Positions 1-6,757 of a DNA stretch of 43,506 nucleotides are shown here, one piece after another. Location of the stretch: the NCBI GenBank assembly GCA_016928975.1, contig JAFGJR010000340.1:1-43506 (forward strand). The letters run 5' to 3'. Position 1 is the first letter of the stretch. Each line of letters opens with the position of its first letter. The position numbers and the translations under genes are program-made. The notes below the pieces were generated by a model. It worked only from the letters and a program-made list of their open reading frames with translations, made no database searches and was not told the DNA's origin. Origin of the DNA: Sedimentisphaerales bacterium. Its GTDB lineage: Bacteria > Planctomycetota > Phycisphaerae > Sedimentisphaerales > SG8-4.

Positions 1-390
1 ATCCGCTGGCTATCAGGCTCATTTCGGCCTCACCGCGTCTGGTACGGCTCATCAAGGGGCGCGACTCTCATTCGTCGCACTTCTGCCAGGAGTGTTCCGC
101 TGGGGATTATCATCCCGAGCGCCTGCGGGGCGGGCAAGGGAAAAGGGGGGCACATGGGGTGGGGTCTTCATCATTCATTATTTTGCAGGGTACGTCGTAG
201 GTGGTGAAGGTCCTTGGCGAGTTGGCGATCCTGGGTGACGCGGCGCTGTGGAATGGCGAGACAAGGCTGTAATACCGCGTGAGACTCAGTGGCGTGAAGT
301 GGGTATCTCTCAGGCGGCAGGGAACCTATGGGGTCAGAGCTTGGTTAGTGTTAGCCTGCCCCTGATATTTGATGTGACTGCACTGTGGGC
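1..390. other. Non-coding left flank, no gene recognised
   Basis: No open frame here has a plausible start, Shine-Dalgarno and recognisable product on either strand. A 21-base segment at 256-276 is almost identical (one mismatch) to the promoter core at 1265-1285. The stretch leads into the transposase remnant at 391. Confidence 0.5.
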
Positions 391-462
391 GTGGCCAAGC
401 CATTGCGGAAGGAATACGCAGGGGCATTGTACCGTGTGCTCTCGCATGGCAACGAGCGGCGG
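391..462 (+). pseudogene. N-terminal remnant of a REP-associated (Y1/IS200-like) transposase
   Basis: Translation from the GTG at 391 gives VAKPLRKEYAGALYRVLSH followed by GNERR. This matches the very characteristic start of REP-associated tyrosine transposases (RAYT, Y1_Tnp fold), which read approximately MARPLRIEYPGALYHV then TSRGNERR. After residue 24 the frame turns into an arginine- and proline-rich sequence unlike the family, and the HUH and tyrosine motifs are absent. The remnant is therefore only the first tenth or so of a transposase. The match was made by eye to the family N-terminus. REP-type palindromes occur elsewhere in the window, but a direct link to this remnant is inference. 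Confidence 0.6.
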
Positions 463-616
463 GGCTATGGCGTCCTGCTCGTGCCGCCGGTGGGGCCGCC
501 GGCGGCACGGAGATCGACCGGCAACTGTCACGGAGTCGCCACGCGACTAATCATGAATCAGGCTCTGCCCCGATGCCCAGAGGACGCTGTTGCCCTGCCA
601 TATTGTGGGCTCACAT

Positions 617-1045
617 CTACTTCTCTATGATGAGTTTCCCGTTATTTCTGGCTTGATTGAGTTCTCCCGGGACGGCGTTGAACTGGGCCACGTACTTGGC
701 GTTCTTACATGGCTTGGCGTCTTCGGGAATGGTGAAAGTCGCGGTAACATGCCCATTCTTCCTCGTTGTAGCGTGACCCAACGAGATGACTTTGGGCTTC
801 ACACCTTTGACATCTCTGACTTCCCAGTAGATTGTGACATGCGGCAGAGGCATCCATTTAAGAGTATCGGGATTTCGCTGCCACACCCATGCCTCGAAGG
901 TCACCGTCTCACCGGGTCTTGCTGCCACCTCTTTCATGGGCTCGTCCGGATCGCCTCCTCTGATCCTGACTTGACGCGGGCGCGCCTGAACGGCCGTGGC
1001 CATCACCACGCAGCAAACAAGGGCAAATAGCATTCGCTTGACCAT
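617..1045 (-). CDS. Small secreted protein of unknown function
   Basis: This 142-residue protein starts at the ATG at 1045, chosen because AAAGGAG lies 6-7 bases upstream; a longer frame reaches 1108 without a ribosome site. Residues 1-21 (MVKRMLFALVCCVVMATAVQA) form a signal peptide with an AVQA-type cleavage site. The mature part is rich in beta-strand-like segments and contains PGETVTFEAWVW and a TATFTIPEDA segment, resembling an Ig-like or Big-type extracellular domain, but no family was recognised. It stands alone between non-coding stretches, transcribed away from the sulfatase gene. It is probably periplasmic or secreted. Confidence 0.72.
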   Translation of the reverse strand: MVKRMLFALVCCVVMATAVQARPRQVRIRGGDPDEPMKEVAARPGETVTFEAWVWQRNPDTLKWMPLPHVTIYWEVRDVKGVKPKVISLGHATTRKNGHVTATFTIPEDAKPCKNAKYVAQFNAVPGELNQARNNGKLIIEK

Positions 1046-1365
1046 TTCGTGACTCCTTTCCATATGGAAGTACGGCACAAGACGATTGTCTGCGAGCCAC
1101 TCACCCACAGGATTCGGCCTTGCGCTATGCTCACTCTATCTCCTATGGAAAAAAAGCATCAGAATGGGGGCCACCTGAGCTATGTACCCCAGGGCGTAAA
1201 TCGAGCGGATACGTTCTGCTGCGCGTCATCGCGACAATGGGCGCCGGGCCATCTTTCGCGATGAGCGAGACAAGGCTATAATACCCAATGGCGTTCGGCG
1301 ACATGAAACGTGTGTCGATCCGGTAGCCGGACAAGACCGGCCGACGGGACCTTGAGGGAATATCG
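1046..1365. other. Divergent intergenic region
   Basis: This region separates the small secreted protein (minus) from the sulfatase gene (plus). It contains a TATAAT box at 1277-1282 and a GAGGGA ribosome site at 1354-1359 for the sulfatase. No gene was seen. Confidence 0.6.
1255..1282 (+). promoter_or_regulatory. Putative sigma70-type promoter of the sulfatase-nitrilase pair
   Basis: A perfect TATAAT lies at 1277-1282 with a weak TTCGCG at 1255-1260 (16-base spacer). The expected transcription start is near 1289, about 75 bases before the sulfatase ATG. The -10 is strong and the -35 poor. The surrounding 21 bases recur at 256-276. Confidence 0.5.
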
Positions 1366-3573
1366 ATGATGCAGGCGAGCGGTGGTTTGAATAGACGTCA
1401 ATTCTTGCAGGGCGCGTGCGGCTCGGCGGCCGCTCTAGCGCTGCCGGGACTTGCCCCGGGGGCGGGTGGGCAGGAGAAGGGCAGACCCAATTTTCTCTGG
1501 ATCAGCACGGAGGACATCAGTCCGGACCTGGGCTGTTACGGCGACTCTTATGCGGTGACGCCCACGCTCGACCGGCTGGCCTCGCAGGCGGTGCGGTACA
1601 CGCGCGTCTTCACGCACGCGGGGGTCTGCGCGCCGTCGCGGTCGGGGATCATCACCGGGATGTACCCGACGACGATCGGGACGCACAACATGCGCTGCCG
1701 GGGCCTGCCGCCCGACGAGGTCAAGTGCTTTCCCGAGTACCTGCGGGCCGTCGGCTACTACTGTACGAACAACGTGAAGACCGACTACCAGTTCGATCCG
1801 CCGCTGACGGCCTGGGATGAGTGCAGCAACAGGGCTCACTGGCGCAACCGTCCGGCGGGCAAGCCGTTCTTCGCGGTCATCAACTTCACGAGCACGCACG
1901 AGAGCCAGATCCGCAACCGCAGCAGCGCGATGATGAAGCGGCTGGCCAGTCTGGCCCCCGGCGAGAGACACGACCCCGCCAGGGCACAGCTCCCGCCATA
2001 CTATCCCGACACTCCGGCGGTCCGCCAGGACTGGGCGCAGTACTACGACCTCATCACACTCATGGACAAGCAGGTGAAGGAGGTCCTCGACCAGTTGGAG
2101 CAGGATGGCCTGGCGGAGGACACGATCGTCTGGTTCTGGGGCGATCACGGTCGCGGCCTGCCTCGCGCCAAACGCTGGATCTACGACTCCGGCATCCGCG
2201 TGCCGCTGATCATCCGCGTGCCCCAGAAGTGGCGAAAGCTCGCCGCCAAGGACAGCCCGGACGCGGTCAAGCCGGGGGCCGTCAATGACGATCTGATTGC
2301 CTTCCTCGACTTTGCGCCGACGATGCTCTCGCTGGCCGGTGTGGAAATCCCCCGGCACATGCAGGGTCGCGCGTTCCTCGGCAGTCAGAAGGCGAAACCC
2401 CGCGAGTACATCTTTGCCGCTCGCGACCGGATGGATGAGGCGTACGACCTGATCCGGGCCGTGCGCGACAAGCAATATAAGTACATCCGCAATTACATGT
2501 GGTATGTGCCGGGAAGCCAGGACATCAGCTACATGAACGAGATGCCGACGATGCAGGAGATGCGCCGTCTCTTCGCGGAGGGCCGGCTTGCCGGGCCACA
2601 GTTGCAGTACTTCGAGCCGGTCAAGCCCGTCGAGGAGCTTTACGACACGGCGGCCGACCCGCACGAGGTGAAGAACCTGGCCGGCGATCCGAAGTACAAG
2701 GACGTGCTGGCACGGCTGCGAAGAGTGCACAACGAGTGGTGCCGCGACACGATGGATGTCGGCCTGATCCCGGAGCCGGCCCTCGACGAGATGAGGTGGC
2801 CGCAAGGCAAGCCCGGAACGACTGTCGCGCCGGTCTTCGTCAAACAGACGGGAAACCCACAGGAGGGCGGCGTCGTGACAGTTGCCTGCGCGACCTCCGG
2901 CGCGTCGATCGCGTATCGCATCGGCGGCGATGCCGGCAGTCCCGTCGGCTGGGAGCTCTACACGCGGCCGGTCCGGCTCCAGGGCGAGGAGTTGCTTCAC
3001 GCGAAGGCGTGCCGACTCGGACTCAAGGACAGCCGCGTGGTCTCGTTCCGACTGGGCGATCCGATTGCCGACAGGCCGCAGACGATCCCGGTGGACCCGG
3101 GGAAGAACCGGCTGAACGTGGGGGCGCTGCAGCCGCGGCTGGTGAAACTCAAAGAGCTGGACTACGAGGGGCCGAACGCCACTCATGCGTACATGGAGCA
3201 TCTGGAGGATAGCAGTCCCGTCGTGAGATACTGGGCGACGGTCGGCCTGCGTGCCAGTTGCAGGTTCCCGGTCGATATGACGTTCGTCAAGCCTGCGATG
3301 CAGACTCGGCTCGAGGACCCCTCGGTGCTCGTTCGCATTGCGGCGGCTCAGGCCCTGTGCGGATGGGGACAGGACAAGGACTCGCTGCCGCTGCTCGTGG
3401 AGGCGTTGAGGCATCCGACAGACAAGGTGCGCATGTTCGCGATCGTCGCGCTGGACAAGCTCGGCGAGAAGGCCCGACCGGTCCTGTCGCACATCAAGGC
3501 GATGGAGCAGGATTCCGACGATTACGTGAAGCGAGTGGCCAAAACGATCCTGGGCCGGTTGGAGGACCGCTGA
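1366..3573 (+). CDS. Tat-exported sulfatase with C-terminal HEAT repeats
   Basis: This is a 735-residue formylglycine-dependent sulfatase that hydrolyses a sulfate ester or sulfamate, probably on a glycan, outside the cytoplasm. A twin-arginine signal (NRRQFLQG, residues 9-16, then a hydrophobic stretch) opens the protein. The sulfatase core runs from about residue 40 to 460, with the modification motif C88-A-P-S-R92 followed by SGIITG and the usual metal-binding acidic pair present as E49-D50. At about 490-570 there is a chitobiase-C-terminal-like beta segment. Residues about 600-735 form HEAT-like alpha repeats (for example DPSVLVRIAAAQAL). GAGGGA precedes the ATG by 6 bases; ATG 1369 is the alternative. 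The stop overlaps the next gene start (TGATG), so the two are translationally coupled. The substrate is unknown. Confidence 0.93.
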   Translation: MMQASGGLNRRQFLQGACGSAAALALPGLAPGAGGQEKGRPNFLWISTEDISPDLGCYGDSYAVTPTLDRLASQAVRYTRVFTHAGVCAPSRSGIITGMYPTTIGTHNMRCRGLPPDEVKCFPEYLRAVGYYCTNNVKTDYQFDPPLTAWDECSNRAHWRNRPAGKPFFAVINFTSTHESQIRNRSSAMMKRLASLAPGERHDPARAQLPPYYPDTPAVRQDWAQYYDLITLMDKQVKEVLDQLEQDGLAEDTIVWFWGDHGRGLPRAKRWIYDSGIRVPLIIRVPQKWRKLAAKDSPDAVKPGAVNDDLIAFLDFAPTMLSLAGVEIPRHMQGRAFLGSQKAKPREYIFAARDRMDEAYDLIRAVRDKQYKYIRNYMWYVPGSQDISYMNEMPTMQEMRRLFAEGRLAGPQLQYFEPVKPVEELYDTAADPHEVKNLAGDPKYKDVLARLRRVHNEWCRDTMDVGLIPEPALDEMRWPQGKPGTTVAPVFVKQTGNPQEGGVVTVACATSGASIAYRIGGDAGSPVGWELYTRPVRLQGEELLHAKACRLGLKDSRVVSFRLGDPIADRPQTIPVDPGKNRLNVGALQPRLVKLKELDYEGPNATHAYMEHLEDSSPVVRYWATVGLRASCRFPVDMTFVKPAMQTRLEDPSVLVRIAAAQALCGWGQDKDSLPLLVEALRHPTDKVRMFAIVALDKLGEKARPVLSHIKAMEQDSDDYVKRVAKTILGRLEDR

Positions 3574-4991
3574 TGTCAAAGAAAAGGCGTGGAATGTCTG
3601 AGCGAATCGGTATCAGTCTGTTGGGAGCGCTGGCAGTCCTGGTCGTGACGTGTCCTGCGGCCGGACAGACGCCTTCGGACGAGTTGGTGGCCAATCCGAC
3701 GTTCGAGACGACGGACAGCCGGGAGATGCCTGACGGCTGGTCGGTGTGGAAGCCGCAGTGGGAGCAGGCGGCGTGCCAGGTACGCGGCGTTGACGGGGGA
3801 CTTCTGGTCAAGTCCGAGCGAGATCCCTTCGGGGTAGGGGGTGCGACTCAAAAAGTCAAAGGCGTCCGGGGCGGGCAGGCGTATGCGATTCGCGCCGTCT
3901 GCGAGACGGAGAACATCGCATCGCCGTTCCGTTCGGTCCTCGTCCGCATCGGCTGGCTCAAGGGGAGCAAAGCCCTTACGCCCCACGGCATGCTCGTGCG
4001 CGGGCCCCGAATCAACGGCGGCAGGGCGGTGTTCTCGGATGTCCTGGTGGCTCCGAAGGATGCAGATGGGGCGGTGTTGTCGTTGGAGGTGAAATGGCCG
4101 GGCGAAGGCGAGGTTCTGTGGAAGCAGGTGAGTGTGCGTCCCACGACAGCCCCGCGGCCGCGCAAGGTGAAGATCGGCACGGTGTACCTGCGACCGCGAA
4201 ACAGTACGCCGCAAAAGAACCTGGAACTGTGGTGTGCACAGATTGATGCGGCGGGCAAGCTTGGACTTGACATTGTGTGCTTGGGCGAGGCGGTCACGCG
4301 CGTGGGCACCACTGCATCGCTGGAAGACACGGCCGAGCCGATCCCGGGACCGGCGACGAAGCATTTCAGCGAGGCCGCCAGGAAGAACCATATTTGGGTC
4401 GTCGTGGGTCTGAGCGAGCGGGTCGGTAGCATCGCGTACAACACGGCGGTCCTATTCAACCGCCAGGGCGAGATCGCCGGCACCTATCGAAAGGTCCACC
4501 TGCCTCGGGAGGAGTGGAAGGAGGGCGTGCGACCCGGCGACCGAACTCCTGTATTCGATACGGACTTTGGGCGAATCGCCATGCAGATCTGTTACGATTG
4601 GTTCTTCCCGGAGATGGCGGAGGTCCTCGCTCTCAAAGGGGCGGAGATCGTCTTCGCGCCGACCTGGGGCAACACCCTCCCCGATCATGACGGCATGGCT
4701 GATGGCGAGACGACTTTCCGCGTACGTGCCCGCGACAACGGCGTGTATATGGTTCCTTCCGTCTACGACGGCAACAGCCTAGTCATCGACCCGATGGGCA
4801 GAATCCTGGCATTGAACAACGGCAAGGAGGGGGTCTTCTGGGCCGAGGTGGACCTGAACAAGCGGGAATGCCTGGACTGGGTGGGGTACTGGCGGTCTAC
4901 TGGCCCGCGCGACCGGATGCCCGAGACATACGATCCTCTGGCGGGCGAACCTCTCGACCCGGATGCGAACAAGTCACGCGATCTTCCGTAG
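3573..4991 (+). CDS. Secreted nitrilase-superfamily (carbon-nitrogen hydrolase) protein
   Basis: This 472-residue protein starts at the ATG overlapping the sulfatase stop; ATG 3594 is an alternative. A signal peptide occupies about residues 8-31 (ISLLGALAVLVVTCPAAGQ). Residues 35-190 look like a carbohydrate-binding-type beta-sandwich (VANPTFE start, GGQAYAIRA). The carbon-nitrogen hydrolase domain spans about 199-470 and has the full triad: E239 (CLGEA), K307 (TYRKVHLP) and C340 (MQICYDW). The family cleaves C-N bonds of amides or nitriles. Nitrilases are usually cytoplasmic, so an exported one with a binding module, coupled to a sulfatase, suggests amide processing on a polysaccharide or peptidoglycan-like substrate (inference). 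The last 18 bases overlap the convergent trmB gene. Confidence 0.9.
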   Translation: MSKKRRGMSERIGISLLGALAVLVVTCPAAGQTPSDELVANPTFETTDSREMPDGWSVWKPQWEQAACQVRGVDGGLLVKSERDPFGVGGATQKVKGVRGGQAYAIRAVCETENIASPFRSVLVRIGWLKGSKALTPHGMLVRGPRINGGRAVFSDVLVAPKDADGAVLSLEVKWPGEGEVLWKQVSVRPTTAPRPRKVKIGTVYLRPRNSTPQKNLELWCAQIDAAGKLGLDIVCLGEAVTRVGTTASLEDTAEPIPGPATKHFSEAARKNHIWVVVGLSERVGSIAYNTAVLFNRQGEIAGTYRKVHLPREEWKEGVRPGDRTPVFDTDFGRIAMQICYDWFFPEMAEVLALKGAEIVFAPTWGNTLPDHDGMADGETTFRVRARDNGVYMVPSVYDGNSLVIDPMGRILALNNGKEGVFWAEVDLNKRECLDWVGYWRSTGPRDRMPETYDPLAGEPLDPDANKSRDLP

Positions 4992-5600
4992 AGCTATTGA
5001 GTAGACGGGTCGGCCGTCTTTGATGTATTTGCGCTCGTAGTTCGTGCCGGTCAGCTCGCCTTCCCGGGCGCCGGCGGGACGCGGAAACTCGATTTCCTCG
5101 AGCCTGTCGCTGAGGACGGACGCTGTCTTTGTAATCTGCTCAAAGTAATCCGCGTGATCGGTGGCGATGCGGATCGTGCCGCCCGGCTTGAGGAGTCGCA
5201 GTAGCAGCTCGACGTTCGACGGCTGTAGAAACCGCCTTTTGTGATGCTTCTTCTTCGGCCAGGGGTCGGGGAAGTAGACGTGAAAGCAGTCGACGGAGCC
5301 TTCGGGCACGAAGTCCCGCAGAAAGACCGGGGCGTCGGCACGCACGATGCGGACGTTGGTCAGGCCCCAGCGCCCGACGCGGTCGATTGCGTGTCGCCAG
5401 TACTTGCGCGCCCACTCGATCCCGACAAAGTTCGTGTGCGGCTGTGCTTTCGCCTGGCTCACGAGGAAGGTCCCTTTGCCCGATCCGATCTCGATGTCCG
5501 TGGGGCCGGAACGTCCGAAAACCCGGACAAAGTCGATCGGACCGCGCAACTCTTCGGGTTTTACCACCACGTCCGGATATTCTTTCAATTCCCGTCCCAT
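4974..5600 (-). CDS. trmB: tRNA (guanine-N7-)-methyltransferase TrmB
   Basis: This 208-residue SAM-dependent methyltransferase forms m7G46 in the variable loop of tRNAs. The SAM-binding segment IEIGSGKGTFL lies at about residues 36-46, and the family-specific HVYFPDPWPKKKHHKRR segment follows at about 106-122. The C-terminal TNYERKY motif is also present. A GAAGGGA ribosome site precedes the ATG and the length is normal for the family. It is a single gene, convergent with the nitrilase-like gene and overlapping its 3' end by 18 bases. Confidence 0.96.
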   Translation of the reverse strand: MGRELKEYPDVVVKPEELRGPIDFVRVFGRSGPTDIEIGSGKGTFLVSQAKAQPHTNFVGIEWARKYWRHAIDRVGRWGLTNVRIVRADAPVFLRDFVPEGSVDCFHVYFPDPWPKKKHHKRRFLQPSNVELLLRLLKPGGTIRIATDHADYFEQITKTASVLSDRLEEIEFPRPAGAREGELTGTNYERKYIKDGRPVYSIALRKIA

Positions 5601-5659
5601 CGTCCCTTCGCGTCCAAAAGAAGCGAATCAGGTCGTGAATAATAGGATTTCAAGGTCCC

Positions 5660-5688
5660 ATTATATAGGAAGCCGCCGCACGCGCGAA
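5660..5688 (-). promoter_or_regulatory. Putative trmB promoter
   Basis: On the minus strand a perfect TATAAT (5660-5665) lies 17 bases downstream of TTCGCG (5683-5688). The expected start is near 5653, about 50 bases before the trmB ATG. The -35 matches only half of the consensus. Confidence 0.5.
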
Positions 5689-5826
5689 GCTTCACGGGAA
5701 TTTCTCTCCGAATGCGTTACTAAAGTGGCCGCGTCTGGCACTCGACTAGTGGAATGGAACTGATTTGTGGGCCGTGCGCGGTCTTCATCGCGTGGGACCG
5801 CCAAAGCCTGGAAAGGACTTCTTAGG

Positions 5827-6531
5827 ATGATGCTCCAGATGGTCAAAGCCAAGCGGAGGCAGGTCATCGTGGACGTCAACACCCAGCGGGATTTCCTGCT
5901 GGCGGATGGCACTGCCTGTATCCGCAATCACCGTCGCGTCCTGGCTCACATCCGCCGCGTCATGGCCTGGGCTCGTGCCAGGAACCTGCCCGTCATCTCG
6001 ACCTGCGAGGTCTACCCGGATGTCAATAGCAACGGCGAGCCGCGATACTGTGTGGACGGCACGCTGGGCCAGCAGAAGATCGGGTACACCCTGATGAGGA
6101 ACCGGGTGAGCTTCCCGGCGGACGGGAATACGGACCTGCCGCGGGACATGCTCCGGCGCTATCAGCAGGTCATCTTGCACAAACGGTGCATGGACCCGTT
6201 CGATGAGCCGCGGATCGACCGCTTGCTCAGCGAGGTCTGTGCGGCGGAGTTTGTCCTTGTCGGTGTCAGTGCCGAAGGGGCGGTCAAGGCGGCGGCTCTG
6301 GGCCTGCTCCAACGGGACAAGAAGGTCAGCGTCGTCATCGACGCGATCGGCTACCATGACAACCACGAGGCGAAAATGGCCTTCCGAAAAATGGAGGCGA
6401 AAGGGGCAAAGTTGATCGACACGCGCAGGCTTGCCGGGATTTCCCATCTTCGCCTGGTTGGCATCTGCCAGTGCGAGAGCTGCCAACGAATGTATCAGAG
6501 GGCCATGATCGGCACGCCACACGACAACTGA
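5827..6531 (+). CDS. Isochorismatase-fold protein lacking the catalytic cysteine
   Basis: This 234-residue protein starts at ATG 5827, with AAAGGA about 11 bases upstream; an earlier ATG at 5767 adds only an arginine-rich tail. The fold is that of cysteine hydrolases and isochorismatases: D16 in VIVDVNTQRDF matches the catalytic aspartate and K119 in ILHKRCMDP the lysine. Where cysteine hydrolases carry GIATDHCV, this protein reads GVSAEGAV, placing alanine (A152) at the cysteine position. True isochorismatases also lack this cysteine, so the protein may act on a vinyl ether or be non-catalytic. The C-terminus has a small cysteine cluster (CQCESC). No neighbouring genes suggest siderophore synthesis. 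The substrate is unknown. Confidence 0.85.
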   Translation: MMLQMVKAKRRQVIVDVNTQRDFLLADGTACIRNHRRVLAHIRRVMAWARARNLPVISTCEVYPDVNSNGEPRYCVDGTLGQQKIGYTLMRNRVSFPADGNTDLPRDMLRRYQQVILHKRCMDPFDEPRIDRLLSEVCAAEFVLVGVSAEGAVKAAALGLLQRDKKVSVVIDAIGYHDNHEAKMAFRKMEAKGAKLIDTRRLAGISHLRLVGICQCESCQRMYQRAMIGTPHDN

Positions 6532-6661
6532 TGCGGGCTTCGGAGAAGGGAGGAGGGTGTCCCGTCACAGGTCCTGTCGTCATCTGCTTCACGTCCATTC
6601 CTCACACCTGCCATTTGCATTCCCCAGACGACTTCGTCGGTCCCGCGGTGGTCTGAGTTCA

Positions 6662-6690
6662 TTGACACGCCCGCGCGGGGCGACTATAGT
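6662..6690 (+). promoter_or_regulatory. Near-consensus sigma70 promoter of the M14-fusion gene
   Basis: TTGACA at 6662-6667, a 17-base spacer and TATAGT at 6685-6690 make this one of the strongest promoters in the window. The expected transcript starts near 6697 and has a leader of about 60 bases to the ATG at 6758. Confidence 0.75.
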
Positions 6691-6757
6691 GCGGCCGTGC
6701 GTAGCCCATGCGCAAATGGCGGATGATCAGATCATTCAGTCAACCGAAGGGAATGAA

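Noticed and set aside
171..330. Minus-strand reading ending in a DRQLAKDLHHLRRTL-like segment
   Set aside because: No start codon with a ribosome site and no family match; too short to support as a gene fragment.
1435..3579. 714-codon minus-strand open frame opposite the sulfatase
   Set aside because: It is the shadow of the sulfatase gene in a high-GC region; it is arginine/histidine-rich, has no ribosome site and no family features.
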